DNA of 64,000 bases from Melastoma dodecandrum (Eukaryota; Streptophyta; Magnoliopsida; Myrtales; Melastomataceae), in the NCBI GenBank assembly GCA_029817715.1, contig JARUPY010000473.1, positions 868,001 through 932,000 on the forward strand, given 5' to 3'. Below, piece after piece: positions 32,533 through 45,540 of the stretch. The notes under the pieces were generated by a model. The model did not search any database. It was given only the letters and a program-made list of their open reading frames with translations, and had not been told where the DNA came from. The translations under genes and the position numbers were made by a program. The first letter of the stretch is position 1. Each line of letters opens with the position of its first letter.

Positions 32533-34125
32533 ATGGCGGGGCAAATGGAAGTGCTGAACGCCCTCGACGTGGCCAAGACCCAGTGGTACCATTTCACGGC
32601 CATCGTCATCGCCGGGATGGGATTCTTCACCGACGCCTACGACATATTCTGTATATCCCTCGTTACCAAGCTCCTCGGCCGGCTGTACTACCACGTCGAC
32701 GGATCGGAGAAGCCCGGGAGCCTCCCGCCGAACGTGTCGGCGGCCGTCAATGGGGTCGCGTTCTGCGGCACGCTCTTGGGGCAGCTTTTCTTCGGCTGGC
32801 TCGGGGATAAGTTGGGGCGGAAGAAGGTGTACGGGATGACGCTGCTGCTGATGGTTGTTTCGGCGGTTGGATCGGGACTCTCGTTCAGTCACACGGCGAA
32901 GTCGGTGATGTCCACGCTCTGCTTCTTTAGGTTCTGGCTTGGGTTCGGGATCGGAGGCGATTATCCTCTCTCTGCCACGATCATGTCTGAGTATGCCAAT
33001 AAGAAGACCCGGGGCGCATTCATCGCGGCCGTCTTCGCGATGCAAGGTTTCGGTATTCTCGCTGGCGGGGTGTTCGCAATCATAATCTCGGCGGCGTTCA
33101 AGGCACGGTATGACACCCCACCATATGAGGTCGATCCCGTCGGTTCGACTGTTCCGCAAGCGGATTTCGTGTGGAGGATTATTCTAATGGCCGGCGCAGT
33201 TCCGGCCGCTCTAACTTTTTATTCGAGGACGAAGATGCCAGAAACTGCCCGTTACACTGCCCTCGTGGCGAAGAACATGAACCAGGCCGCCAACGACATG
33301 TCCAAGGTCTTACACGTCGATTTTGAAGACAGCGGCCCAAAGGATGAAATGCAAGCGCCTGAGAGGCCCCCTCCCCAGCAATTCGGCCTGTTCTCGCGGG
33401 AGTTCATGCGTCGTCATGGGCTCCACCTCCTCGGAACCACCACCACGTGGTTCTTGCTTGACATTGCATTCTACAGCCAGAACCTCTTCCAGAAGGACAT
33501 ATTCAGCGCAATCGGCTGGATACCTCCGGCAAAGACGATGAACGCACTCGAGGAGGTTTTCCGGATAGCAAGGGCGCAGACCCTGATCGCTCTCTGCAGC
33601 ACTGTCCCTGGATACTGGTTCACGGTTGCCCTGATCGACAGGATAGGCCGATTCTGCATCCAGATGATTGGTTTCTTCTTCATGACGTTGTTCATGTTCG
33701 CACTGGCGATCCCCTACGACCACTGGACTCACAAGGAGAACCGGATCGGCTTCGTGGTGCTCTACTCCCTCACGTTCTTCTTCGCCAACTTCGGTCCGAA
33801 CGCCACCACCTTCGTCGTGCCCGCTGAGATCTTCCCCGCGAGGTTCCGGTCAACCTGCCACGGGATATCGGCCGCGTCCGGGAAGCTCGGGGCGATTGTG
33901 GGGGCGTTCGGTTTCCTATACCTGGCCCAAAACCAGGACAAGGCGAAGGCGGACGCAGGGTACCCAGCAGGGATAGGGGTGAGGAACTCGCTGATGCTGC
34001 TGGGTGGGGTCAACCTGCTGGGGCTGTTGTTCACGTTCCTTGTGCCAGAATCAAAGGGGAAGTCCCTGGAGGAGATCACGGGGGAGAACGGGGGCGAGGA
34101 CAGCGAGACGCAGGATACCGCCTAG
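32533..34125 (+). CDS. PHT1: High-affinity inorganic phosphate:H+ symporter, PHT1 family
   Basis: Single-exon gene of 530 residues, the usual PHT1 length. It is an MFS transporter with 12 predicted spans and a large cytosolic loop between spans 6 and 7 (about residues 235-300, ending [17 protein letters not shown]). The PHT1 signature [13 protein letters not shown] is at residues 141-153. MFS motifs [11 protein letters not shown] and RIGRFCIQ and the family-typical [20 protein letters not shown] are present. The C-terminus is short and polar, ending TQDTA. These proteins import phosphate across the plasma membrane, mainly in roots and mycorrhizal tissue (family knowledge). No lesion is seen. 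A P1BS-like site upstream suggests phosphate-starvation control. Which PHT1 paralogue this is cannot be fixed from one sequence. Confidence 0.95.
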   Translation: MAGQMEVLNALDVAKTQWYHFTAIVIAGMGFFTDAYDIFCISLVTKLLGRLYYHVDGSEKPGSLPPNVSAAVNGVAFCGTLLGQLFFGWLGDKLGRKKVYGMTLLLMVVSAVGSGLSFSHTAKSVMSTLCFFRFWLGFGIGGDYPLSATIMSEYANKKTRGAFIAAVFAMQGFGILAGGVFAIIISAAFKARYDTPPYEVDPVGSTVPQADFVWRIILMAGAVPAALTFYSRTKMPETARYTALVAKNMNQAANDMSKVLHVDFEDSGPKDEMQAPERPPPQQFGLFSREFMRRHGLHLLGTTTTWFLLDIAFYSQNLFQKDIFSAIGWIPPAKTMNALEEVFRIARAQTLIALCSTVPGYWFTVALIDRIGRFCIQMIGFFFMTLFMFALAIPYDHWTHKENRIGFVVLYSLTFFFANFGPNATTFVVPAEIFPARFRSTCHGISAASGKLGAIVGAFGFLYLAQNQDKAKADAGYPAGIGVRNSLMLLGGVNLLGLLFTFLVPESKGKSLEEITGENGGEDSETQDTA

Positions 34126-34402
34126 AGAAGCTAGGGGAAACAGCGATAGGACGGTGCCGGTGCCAACGGCCGAGGATCGGCTCAGTTTTATGCGATTGTT
34201 TGGTAATCTTAATCAGGAGAGTCTAGGAGTAACGTTTGGGGAGCACAAAAACAACTTGCAAAACCGAAGAGTTTTTGTAGTAAGAGGATGTCATAAAGAG
34301 AGATGCCCCAGGAACTCGAAATAGCGTTTTGCCATTGAATTTGGCTAAACGCTGCATTTCCAGTCGTCCCGAGCACGACATCACTGTTAAATAGTAGCTA
34401 AG

Positions 34403-34646
34403 TTACATATTGTAAGTATATATTAAGGTCAGATGCGACTTCCGACGTCCCATTTCCACTTTGCCGAAGCTCCCCTCGACCTGTTTGCAGTACTCGTTGC
34501 ACGCCCTGTGGCAGGAGGGCACGCTGGTTGTCTGCTTTAGGCACGTTGGCATGCACATGTCGAAGCACTCCCGGAGCGCACGTCGCTACGACGAGCCCCA
34601 CGAGCAGCAAGGTGGTCGCTGCCTTCCTGCTGATCACAATCGACAT
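34403..34646 (-). pseudogene. Ole e 6-like cysteine-rich secreted protein, frameshifted
   Basis: A signal-peptide-like start (MSIVISRKAATTLLLVGLVV) is followed, in the next frame, by ECFDMCMPTC, nine residues, then CHRACNEYC. The spacing C-x3-C-x3-C-x9-C-x3-C-x3-C is exactly that of the olive pollen protein Ole e 6 family. The two halves are one base out of frame near 34580, and the second frame has a TAG just upstream, so the gene as written cannot make the full protein. It could be a pseudogene or a one-base assembly error. The frame with the cysteines runs to a TAA at 34403. It is convergent with PHT1. The family is small, secreted and pollen-expressed; its function is unknown. Confidence 0.6.
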
Positions 34647-36106
34647 CTTTCTCCCCTGGACTTGCTGCTTTCTCTCCTTCCCCCCCATTCTCCTTTTCCG
34701 GTGATCGTTTCTCTGGTCCCGAATGAGAGGCTCGAATGTCTACGTAACGATGGTCGTCTCGGCCCTTGGGGGGGAGTAAAACAAGGGGAGTCGTTCATCT
34801 TAAAAATAGGTTGTCCTGAAAAATCGACGGTACGAACTTCTTTTTCGTTGCCTTTTTAGTTATGTTTTTATAAAATAAAAAACATGGAGTTATGTTTCGA
34901 ATATGGCAATCCAAATTTAAAAGAAAAGGAATGGTTAGTCATTTGTCACGATCACGTGATCATCTTTTTTTTTTCAAAGCAGCTGCTAGTGCTAATTGCT
35001 AAAGTGCTTAAGCTTGTCAAAAAGTAGTCCTTTTTAACTACTACTACTAGTAGCTATAGCGTTTTCTAAGTAATATGAGACAATTTCTCGACACATCTCC
35101 TTAATTTCGTATTGAATTTTTACTTGAAAGTGGGGTATTCTTGTTCGAAATCTTTATTCGACGGGACGAATCTGACTCTAATATTATGTAAAAATAGTGG
35201 GTCAGATTCTCCTTCACCTAAAAGCTAGTAATTAGGTAAAGAGTCCTAATTATATTTATGAACTTTTCAGGCGTATGAATATTTCCCGACAGCAGGATTA
35301 GTCCCCGTGCTGAACACGCGGGCTACAGCCGAATTTGGACCGTGCTAGGCCAAATTCCCTCCTGTTCCTCCAGTACCTAACCATTAACCAAATATCAAGC
35401 CGAATTCGTTCGTCGCAGCGGGTGGAGGGAATGACAAACTGGAAAAACGGGATAAAAGGAGGAATGTGATGTTGGTGACTACAAAGGAGTACAAGTTCCT
35501 CTTTGATCTGGAGTAGAAATAACCCAGTCTCCTATTCCTGGTGCTTCCTTACCTCTCTCTCCTCGGAGTGCGACGGATGTGGCGGGGAGGCTGTGAACGA
35601 CGTCAAGAGAAGTAGGAATGACGACAATGGGAGCCGTGTCTCCATCTCTTGGTCGCTCAAGCCCCAACTCGATGACTCCTCTCCCAAACTTTTTCCAGCC
35701 CTTGTGCTTCCTTCTTTGTTCACCTTCCCTTATTATTTGAGGGTTATTGTTGGGTTGAGAGCAATGGTTGTTAATATCGGTAGGATCGGATTGGACTTTT
35801 GACCTTTGTATCGGATATAATTAAGTATTTAACGCATTAATTTATAAAAAAATGGTGTAAAACTTATACGGGGATTGCTTGGTTTTTGGGGTAGTGAGAG
35901 AGATTTCATAGCATCATCTTTAATTGTTTTATTTTGTTAGGAAGTTTATCCCAACTATATTTCTTAAATTGGTAAGGATGGAGGGAGTGGAGTGTCGGTT
36001 TGGTTTATATATAAAATAAAAGCATCGTCTCATCTCGCTTCTCTTCTTTATGTGTCAAAAATAAGAAGGGAAGAACCCAAAAAAGAAAAAAAAAATCAGA
36101 GGAAGA
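34647..36106. other. Intergenic DNA and isomerase promoter
   Basis: AT-rich with no gene I can support. The open frames at 35479-35802 on both strands have no recognisable content. The leader just before 36107 is purine-rich. Confidence 0.5.
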
Positions 36107-37585
36107 ATGGGATCCCTGCCTTCCCCTACTACGCCGGCGGAATCCATCGACGAGAAGATCCTCTCCGACCTCTTCCATTCCCAGCAAGACCACATCGACT
36201 ACTTCTTCCGCCACCTCGACCTCTCACAAGTCCTTTCCTTCACCCGCACCCTCCTCTCCTCCCCCGGCACCATCTTCTTCTCCGGCGTCGGCAAGTCCGG
36301 CTTCGTCGCCCGCAAGATCTCCACCACCCTCGTCTCCCTCGGCGTGCCTTCCTCCTTCCTCTCCCCACTCGATGCCCTCCACGGCGACATCGGCGCCCTC
36401 TCCTCCCGCGACGTCCTCGTCTTGCTCAGCAAATCTGGCTCTTCCGAGGAGCTCCTCCGCCTTGCCCCCTTCGCCCGCGACCGCGGCGCAATGCTCATCT
36501 CCGTTACCTCCTCTCAGGGCAGCCTTCTCGACCAGTGCTGCGATCTCAGCGTCTTCCTCCCCCTCAAGAGGGAATTGTGCCCCTTCAACCTCGCCCCTGT
36601 CACCTCCGCCGCCATCCAGATGGTTTTTGGGGATACGGTTGCCGTCGCCCTCATGAGGGCCAGGAACCTGACAAAGGAGGTCTACGCCACAAACCATCCC
36701 GCTGGAAGGATCGGCAAGTCCCTCGTCTTCAAGGTCTCTCATTCTACCCTCGTCTTAATCTTCTGGCCTTTCTTGAGTGACCACGTGAATGGAAGGGGGT
36801 TTCGAATTAGCGAGAATCAAGATTAGTGTTTTTGGGGTTCTGGGAAGAGGGTGCATTGAGAAATTGGCATTTGCTGATGTTGCAGATTTTGTGTTAATTG
36901 CAATCGATTCAGGGAAGGCTCTCTTGAGATCTCGGTTTAACTCTGGGTTCAGCTGTTGTTCTTTCTGTTGTCCTTCCCGGTCACTTGGTCGCTTTCTTAC
37001 TAGGGTTTGATCGTCTGTTTTTCATTGTAGAATGCCCCCTCCCTCCCCCGTTTCTTTGTCTTTCTGGTTGGTGATTTCTTCAACTAAGCGGGCAGGACAT
37101 GTGATCCTTTCAGGTTAAGGATCTGATGAAGAAACAGGATGAGCTGCCGCTGTGCAAGGAAGGAGACCTGATAATGGACCAGCTGGTGGAATTGACCAGT
37201 AAGGGATGCGGATGCCTGCTCGTCATCGACGATGAAAATCATCTCATGGGAACCTTCACCGACGGGGATCTCCGACGCACCCTCAAGGCAAGCAAAGAGG
37301 GGATCTTCCGGCTCACGGTGGGGGAAATGTGCAACAGGTACATTCCAACTCCCATCCCCATAAGAAGTTCTTCCTGGGGAACACAACCTAGACTTAAACA
37401 TTGGCATGTCTGGTGTTGCTAAAACCAGGAGCCCGAGGACTATTGGTCCGAACGCGATGGCCGTGGAGGCAATGAAAAGGATGGAGTCCCCACCGTTCCC
37501 GGTACAGTTCCTGCCAGTGGTAGACCATCAGAACGTGGTGATCGGGATCATCACATTGCACGGGTTAGTATCAGCTGGACTTTGA
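36107..37585 (+). CDS. D-arabinose-5-phosphate isomerase (KpsF/SETH3 type)
   Basis: Exons 36107-36733, 37114-37337 and 37429-37585 (GT-AG) join to 335 residues. The N-terminal SIS (sugar isomerase) domain covers about residues 40-190, with [20 protein letters not shown] and [20 protein letters not shown]. Two CBS domains follow: [20 protein letters not shown] with DLRRTL in exon 2, and [20 protein letters not shown] in exon 3. The enzyme interconverts ribulose-5-phosphate and arabinose-5-phosphate, the first step towards Kdo, a sugar of the pectin rhamnogalacturonan II. In Arabidopsis the SETH3 gene of this family is needed for pollen (family knowledge). Length and architecture match bacterial KdsD/KpsF and plant homologues. 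No lesion is seen. It is convergent with RPN2. Confidence 0.94.
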
Positions 37586-38780
37586 ATTGGAACCTGTATT
37601 GTGTTGTGTTGTGTTGGTGGGGGGGGTACATCACATTTAAGTATTCTTTGGATATTTTTTTCCCTTTATGTTTGGTTGGGGAGGGGGGAGGATTAAGGCT
37701 GATTAGTTTGTGTATCGTTTCTGTAATTTCATTCAGATAAAGTGAGTTGTATCCAGATGGTTATGAAAAAAAGGCTGGATACGATTGATACTCGTATTTG
37801 ATGGATTAGATAGTGGGGGCTGGTCCTTGCAACTATCTTCCTTCACTGCCTTGTCTGTCGTTATCTTCCTTCGAGATCAAGAAAGTGAAATCATAGCTGG
37901 CTTTACATTGTTGGGTATTTAATACTATTTACCAATTTCATGAGTTGGACATCGCTGAACAAGTACATGTAATGTCCACCCCAAATCAACCCAAACAAAG
38001 GGTTAAAAAAAAAAAGACAAGAGTGTCGGTGGCGGTAATTCTTTCAACTGTCGGCAAAAAGGCGGGGCACGTGGATCTTGTCTTGCGTGGGTGTGAAGTG
38101 CAAAAGGAAGACTGCAATCGCTAATCAAACTCTCTCACCCTCCCGAATATAAAATAAGAGAGTGCCCAGGAAATCATTCTAAGCAACGAAATCTATAGTA
38201 CTCGATGTTACCACTAGGGCTTCCGGATATCAAGCAACTACACTAGGAAACAACTGTCATGCCGTAGGTTTCCAAGAAAGAAACGTCATTTCACTGGAGA
38301 CAATTTTCGTACCATGTTCACAAGTCGTCCAAAAAAAAAAAAAAAAAAAAACTACTTGGGTCAGCTGTGCAGGAACGAGGTCGATGGGCAAGGGCAAACA
38401 AAAGTTATCAGATGCAAAGGCATCCAAGTCCATCGCAGGCGGCGAGGGTCGTGCCCAAAACATCGCCGCTTCAACTAAAACAGGGATTAGCCTAACAACT
38501 AGTATTACCATTCTCAACTTTAAAACCTCCTTTCCAAACAAAGAAAGCCATTCGATGGTACAGTAAACGCTCTTCCTCAAAAAATTCTTATTCTAACCCC
38601 AACACTAATTACTTACCTATCAGTCCAATAAAAAGAAAAGGGGGAAAAGAAGGGACCCTTTTACTCGGTAGAAACCTGATAAGTTACTGTCCACTACTGT
38701 CTATCATCCCATTTGTAAGACTAAAAAAAGAACCGAGTTTACAAAACCTTTGGGTGGTCTGGGAGTGTATGGGCTACTGA
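37586..38780. other. Intergenic DNA, 3' UTRs of isomerase and RPN2
   Basis: No gene seen. A G-run near 37619 and A-run at 38331-38350 are simple-sequence tracts. Confidence 0.5.
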
Positions 38781-41700
38781 TCAGGCTGATTTCAGTTTGG
38801 CAGATGTCGCAGCCAGATGAGAAAGGATCCTGTGCCCGACGAACAGTAGGAACGTCCCCAACAAACCAACCGCCTTCAATGTCGTGAAGAGATCCAGCTG
38901 AAAGCAGAAAAGAAATTGGAAAGCCAAGTCCTTTAGAGGGAAATCCCACACACAATTCTATCTCATACGGGCAATCTAATTGAGTCACAATGGAAACAAT
39001 CGGAAATGAAAAAGGCCAGAGAACATGGACACCCGACCTTCAGCCAGAATAGCATGTAGAGTCCCAAAACCGCTCCTATGCCAACTTGGAACAAGAGGGC
39101 AAAAGTTGCAGGCACGGGAGCACTTGGAAAGTTCTTGAGGTTCACACCCAAGCTCAGTAGCTGCCAGAGACATGGAATCAAATCAACGTCCGAGAAGAAA
39201 TAAAATACTACACGTTGATCGACTAATTCAACGTGACACACCCATGCAACTTTAGCATAATTTGATCTGGATATGCATATTAAATATTGTAATCATGATT
39301 AAAGAGATTAAACCGAGTTGACTGTAAAGATGAAGGGAAGACCAAAATCGTCTTCCCAACAGATCCATATGTTTTTAGCAATAAGAGACTTACCCCTCCC
39401 AAGAAACCAATAAATGGTAGAAAGGAGAGTCCAAGGAAAGCAAGCGAAAGCTCTTTAGGAGGACGCTTCTCTGGAGCCCTGAAGATGTGCTGTATCTCAG
39501 TCTTGACCTCAAATCTCGAATATGGATCGGCAGCGACGGGAGGTGGGCGTGGCGCCTTTTCAGGAGCTTCAGGTATATCCAGTTCAATATGACCAATGGG
39601 CCATAAGAAGGAATTTTCCTGAGAACCAAACGCAAAAGCCAGTATTATTGGAAGCAGAATAATTGAAAGAAAATCCACATATGTTTCCCCTAAATATCTT
39701 ACCATAACACTATCACCGACAGAAAGCTCAAGCTCGTATCTACCGGAAAGGTAGTAAAATTTCTCAACCAACCGTAAGAAATCCTACAAGCAGGAGGTGT
39801 ATTGTAAATCAGGGGAAATATACTTGGCATGTGAGCCGCAAAACTGTTTCTCTTTTTGAGAAACAATAGATTTCTGTCATAAAGTGATTAAGTTGCATGC
39901 AAGAACAAATGAGACTCAACTAGAACCAGTTCAAACTGTTTCCCAGTGTTCCCCACCACGAAAATATGTTCAACCTTTGTCTCATGTTTCAACCTGAGAA
40001 AAGCCTGCACCAAGCAATTGTCACTTGTAGGTGTCATTCGCAACCCAAGAATCAGAAGGTTCGTGGAAACACGCTGGAACAAACCTGATGAGGAGTATAT
40101 GCAAGACCACGGGGAGTACTAAGTTGAAAGGAGAGTCTCAACTTTTGGAGGTGGTTTGCAGACAAAGAGATGTCATTCCGTTTAACTAGATCAAGCCTGA
40201 ATTCCCGAGAAATTCAAATAGAAGGATTAACACAGATAGAACCTCATTGTTAAAATGTGAACAGAAAATAACCACAAATTGGATGAAGACTATATCTTCA
40301 TCAAAGATATGCCAGAAAGAATTAAGAGGAGAATTCTTGAACCTTACTTTTTTTGCGTATCAACTGTCCCAAGGTCACTATCAAGAACAGCAATCACGGC
40401 GTTCTCAACATTCACGACTCCGGATACATAGATTGGGACATGGATTCTACCACCAGTTGCATAGGATTTCTTGTGCTCAGGATCTTCAAGCAAAATCTGC
40501 AAAAACAGGACTGTAAAGCTGGAATTTATTTACACCAAAGATTAAGTAGTAGAGCTCACGTTCACCTGGAAAACAAATTTGTACTTTCCAACATCAATGG
40601 TATCTGGCAACACATCCAAGTAGTAAAATCCTCCTTCTGAATCATGTGTAAGTTCCTGGGGAAATTAAGTGATCATGAGATTCCCGACTGAGACATCCAT
40701 GAAATAGGAAGAACAAAGCCGCCAAGTAAAAATGGGCAATAACAACCAACACCTTGTACCTGACTGTCTATGACAGAAACATCTGCAGCGTCTGACTTTA
40801 ATACCTGCCGCAGCTTCAATTTCAAAGGAGGTGAATTTGCACCAAGTACAGTGGTTACTCTGACCTATTAAAATGAGCCAGAGAAATTTGTCAAAATGCA
40901 CAAGACAAATTCCAAAGCAACCATAACATTCCATTTCACATTGTTATTCTTACAGCAAAAGACAAGTGACAACCAAAAAACACCATTTTTAAGAGAAAAA
41001 GTTTATTCAGTGGACCGTAGGAAAGTTTATGGTCCTTTTTTGTGCAACTCAAGGAAAAACAGGAATAATCATATATGTAAAAATCTATTCTCAACTGCCT
41101 ACAACAAATAAGATTTCAAACTACTGAAATTTAACAAGTTCAAACTTCAAATAACACTGGAATGCACCTTCAGCTGATCTTTCTTTGTTAAGGAAAGCAC
41201 AGTGGCTGGTAGCGACAGAATTAGAGGAACTGAAACCCTCCTGCAACAGAAAAATGTTCGAGAAATTTATTGAGTGTAAAACTAACTAGGAAAAGAAGAA
41301 GCAACACGACGTCAACTGCCAGTAGTTGAAAGAGACCATTCACCATAACTCAACTCTTTTGCATGCTAATCACTAACCAATACCTAAGGCAACCTGTCTC
41401 AAGTCATCCTTGAGTATTACTGGTGACAAGCATCACCTTGAAGTTCAACTGTTTGAGTTCAGCATATCATCGACATGCAAAATGACATTTCAAAGTGGAG
41501 TGACAAAGACTGTTACTTGCCTGTTGTTTTCCAAACAAGCCAAGGCATTAATCTGGTAGAATAAGTCCTTGGAATCACCGGGAACTCCAATGGCAAGAAA
41601 GAATTTTGCTAGGCCCAATAATACCTCCCCAGGAATCTGCAAACCCCAAAAGAAAGCAATATAGTGCATCGATAATACCCAACAAATCCCATACAGATTT

Positions 41701-43986
41701 CTGCATGTCCAACTTACATCTATTTTCTCAGAAGCTACAGATGCAAATGATGATAGGCCCACAACAACTGCTGAACTGGTTGCCAGTGGACCTCGGTATT
41801 CAAGGGATTCAACAACTTTTTCATCGAAATAAAATGTCCCATCATCTACAGGAAGAACAGACATAAGGTAAGAGAAAATCAGAGACATGAAGTGATACAT
41901 ATTATCTTGAAACCTATAGTATAACTTTGCCTTTCATACAATTCATTATCAGGATTCCCTTTTAGTTAAAGATTAAGGCCTTGCTCCTATCCAATGTCGA
42001 CAGCGAAATTAAGACCTTATCTAAGACTCCCATCATGCTATCCAGTCTTTTATTTAAGGTATACTTCCAACATACATTTTTTAACCAAAACAGTTTTTCA
42101 TTTTAGTTCAAAGAAAAATATACATATAAAGAAAGAGTATAAGTCCAATATCAGAAATTAGGTGAACGAAATAGCTTCTTTAACTATTACTGATGAGAAC
42201 TTCGAAGCAGCAGAACATAATGCATCTAAATTTCCATCGATAAGTAATGAAAATAAGGAAAAATTCACTTATTATTTGTAACCAACTATTAAGACTAACC
42301 AATATGTCCTACCGTTTACAATTATGCCCATAGCAGATTCAAAGGCTGCAAATTGAAACTTTACCATATTTTTCAATGCTATCAAATAGCTTCTTTATAT
42401 CATTCCCCACTGCGCTAATCTGCAATCAAGCAAGGAATTACTATATATTCCAACAGTCCTCAGTAATATGTGAAATATTACAGAAGAGAAGACAAATTAC
42501 ATAAGGAATTCATTGATTTAAACAACCAACAGAATATCGCATATTCCACAAAGAAAAAAAAAAGAACCTCTAGTTTGAAAGCCTTTAGAAGTATCAGGTA
42601 GTACCATTGATGGACTAATCTCCGAGTCTTCTAATTTAATTATTCCAGCAAGTGTTTCAAGAGCAACTCCTGCATAAAACTCTTAGGGTAAGCCAACAAA
42701 CATACGAAAGCAATTTTGAACGGCATTGACAACTACTGGGGAAATTATAAAGGACAAAAAAATGTTAAGTCACATTTGAATTTTCTAATGTACATAGAGC
42801 CAACTATATTGACATAACCAAAAGTTAAGCAGTGAATAATAAGTAACAAGTGAGCGTTCCGATATTAACAAACAGTTGAAAATGCAACATTTACCTGCAG
42901 CATAGGTACTGGATTCTGGATTATTGGAACCATACCGCCACCTTCCATCACTCTGGCTAAGAGCCTACAATTAAAACATAAGGTCAAACCGATAGTCTCA
43001 TATGCAATAATAAAGAAACATGAAATAGAAAACCCACTAGATTGACTGCCAAATACCAAATAAAATTAGCCGCACAACAAATAGGTGACTTCCAAAAGTC
43101 TAAACTACCAAGATTCCTGAGCACACCTTAATTGACTGAAATGTTCCTTTAGCATCAGTAAGAGCCACATCAACATCAGGACTCTGATCCTGCAGGAATA
43201 AGCCGGAAAGGGAACAAAAATTCAAACTGCATTAGATTTTATTATGGAATCTCACAATTACCATTCTGTATGACCACAAAAACAGAGACGGTAGTATTTT
43301 TGTCACCTTGATAAGAACCAAGCCTCCAACTGAGTAGTGGTAATCAAGCAATGAACTTGCATCACTCAAAGCAGCTTTAAGCCTAGAGGCTGCAATCTAC
43401 ACCACAACAAGAGAAGCGTTTCTGATTCTGAGCTTTCCAGACTGCATCACAAGATGCAATGTCCACACGTCTGATAAACCGACACTCAACATAACTACCC
43501 GTACAATTTGGAACTATTACCTCAAAAACAGCCCGTTCGCTTGTACATTTCGACAATCCATTGACCGTCAAAGCATAGTAGAGGTCCTTAGGAGAAGATG
43601 AGGCTGATTTAAGCACCTCCAACACCGACAAACAGCCGTCGCTCCTCAATTTCGCCTTTCCTACTCCGAGGACCTCAAAAGTCCGCAAAGCCTCATACGT
43701 TTCCTCCAAGCTGAAAGACGAAAACGATTCCTCATAAACAACATAATCAACTCGACCGAAAGAGAATCTTGCAATCAATAACATAAGATCTAGGGTTTTA
43801 GAAGAGGTTTTGAGTGATCGAGGAGGACCTTAGGGAGCGGCCGGTAGGAGTAAACAACTCAACGGCGGCAGATCGGTGTGGATCAGAGACGGGATGGACA
43901 ACGGAGGAGGAGGCGACGGCATTGCATATCGACAGGGTGGCGATGATCGCCAGGAAGTAAACCGGCATCCCCCGGCGATCGGCCAT
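38781..43986 (-). CDS. RPN2: Ribophorin II, oligosaccharyltransferase subunit RPN2/SWP1
   Basis: I traced 19 exons: 43829-43986, 43521-43710, 43307-43396, 43127-43189, 42895-42964, 42605-42669, 42365-42419, 41718-41845, 41521-41636, 41168-41240, 40760-40864, 40566-40655, 40348-40496, 40085-40196, 39921-40004, 39703-39783, 39394-39618, 39038-39160, 38781-38897. They total 698 codons in one frame. A signal peptide ([20 protein letters not shown]) precedes a long luminal domain ([55 protein letters not shown]). Three hydrophobic spans end the protein ([59 protein letters not shown]). It is a subunit of the ER complex that transfers glycan to Asn. Intron 9 (from 41520) has a GC donor, AG|GCAAGT, the only reading that keeps frame; all others are GT-AG. 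No lesion is seen. Confidence 0.95.
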
Positions 43987-44453
43987 GAAAGTGGTCTCTA
44001 CTGCGACGGATTCACGGACGGATGGAGATCAGAGGTCGTGAGATGCGGCGTCGGCGGCCGTAACAACTTCGACGGAGAGTTTCGGCCGACTAGGGACGGC
44101 CAAGTGCAACACCCTGTAGGGGTAGTTTTTGCAGAGTCTGGAGTTATTCGAGTGACCGACGTTGACGAGAAAATTGAGGAAACTGGGCTTCATTTGGGCT
44201 TTTAGGCCCGTAGTTTGCATTTCTGGGCTGTAAAGTTAGGCCGCTCCTAAATAAATATAAGGCCAGGCAGAAAGGGCAGAACCGGGATTTCCACCCTTCG
44301 CATGTCTCCTCTCTTGGCGTTGACCTTTCAGTTCCCATGCAAACTGAAACATTCCTTCCTTCCCCATTTATTCCAACAACTACCCGAACCGCCTGAACTG
44401 GACCGAGCTGATCTAACCGATCCGAACCGGGACGTTCCGATCGATACTCGGTG
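43987..44453. promoter_or_regulatory. Shared head-to-head upstream region, RPN2 and NECAP
   Basis: Only 467 bases separate the two divergent start codons, so both promoters must be compact. No obvious TATA box is seen; CTAAATAAATATAAGG lies near 44247-44262. Since NECAP is broken, this region may now serve mainly RPN2. Confidence 0.45.
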
Positions 44454-45174
44454 ATGTCGTCGCAGCGGGCGGCTGGGGAGGATGAGGAGGAGTCGCCGGA
44501 GCACACCCTCCTGGTGCTCCGCGATGTCTCTGTCTACAAGTGTGCCGAGTGGCTCCAATCCGATAGGATCTGGTCCGGCCGGCTCCGAGTTGTGTCGTGC
44601 CGCTGCCGTTGTCAGGTCCGCCTCGAGGATCCGGGGAGCGGCGAGCTGTTCGCCACGTGCATCATTTACCCTGGCAGCAGGGAGGCCTCTGTCGAGACGG
44701 TACTCGACTCGTCCAGGTACTTCGTGCTCAGGATCGAGGACGGGAGAGGGAAGCACGCGTTCATTGGGCTCGGGTTCAACCAAAAGGAACGAGGCGTTCG
44801 ATTCCAACGTGGCACTGTCGGACCATGATAAGTACGCGAAGAGGACGGTGAATGCAGGGGAGAGGGTCAGGGAGGACGTCAAAGGCGAGGATGCCGACAA
44901 TCAGATCGATATTAACCCAGCAGTTAATCACGGATTGAAGGTTTTATCGTTTGCATCAGTTTGCAGTAGCATATTCTGCCGAATTGATGCTTGGTTGTAG
45001 GTTCTGTATCTGGGTGCATGGTAGTTTGATCAGTAGGAACTACTTTGGAAAATAATGACAGAGCTGAAGGATTGACTGGGATTAGTGGGGCAAATGTCGT
45101 GGAGGAAATCTTTAGTGCATTGGGCAGGTTAAGGGTGCGCAAACTTTTGAGTTTTTTTTTTTTTTTATATCCGG

Positions 45175-45540
45175 GCTTCGTGGTGGACTTACTTTTTGCG
45201 AGCCCTCTCACGAGGTTCGGAGGCTTTTTTACAAGCCTGCGAACCTCGGACCCGGCCCCTCTACATCCCCTCTGGGTCCGACTTTAGGTCTGCTCCCCTA
45301 TTGGTCCAATTTCAGTTGAGGCCCAAAGGCCCAGCAGGTGGGCGGCTCCTGGGCTTTATTAGTCATCATCCAGGAAACCAACCTTAATTTTCCAAGTGGA
45401 GTGTGCGTGATGGGGAGTGTGCGTGATGGGGAGTGTGCGTGATGGGGTTCGAACCAGGAATCATGACAAGATTCTAAATACCCACCACCCACCTTACGCC
45501 ACTTAGGCGTCCTCGCAAGGACGCGCAAACCGTTGAGTTA
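45175..45540 (-). mobile_element. Possible tRNA-derived SINE in NECAP intron
   Basis: On the minus strand, GGTTCGAACCCC (near 45436-45448) is a good polymerase III B box, preceded at tRNA-like distance by GACGCCTAAGTGGCGTAAGG, which could hold an A box. On the plus strand a 16-bp unit GAGTGTGCGTGATGGG is repeated three times (about 45400-45447). The far end is a T-run (about 45154-45168) just outside. Target duplications were not established. Confidence 0.4.

Noticed and set aside
32470..33159. 229-codon minus-strand frame across PHT1
   Set aside because: Antisense shadow of a long GC-rich exon with no recognisable content.
35992..36780. 262-codon open frame overlapping the isomerase
   Set aside because: Arg/Pro/Leu-rich translation of GC-rich exon 1 in another frame; the SIS-domain frame is clearly the real one.
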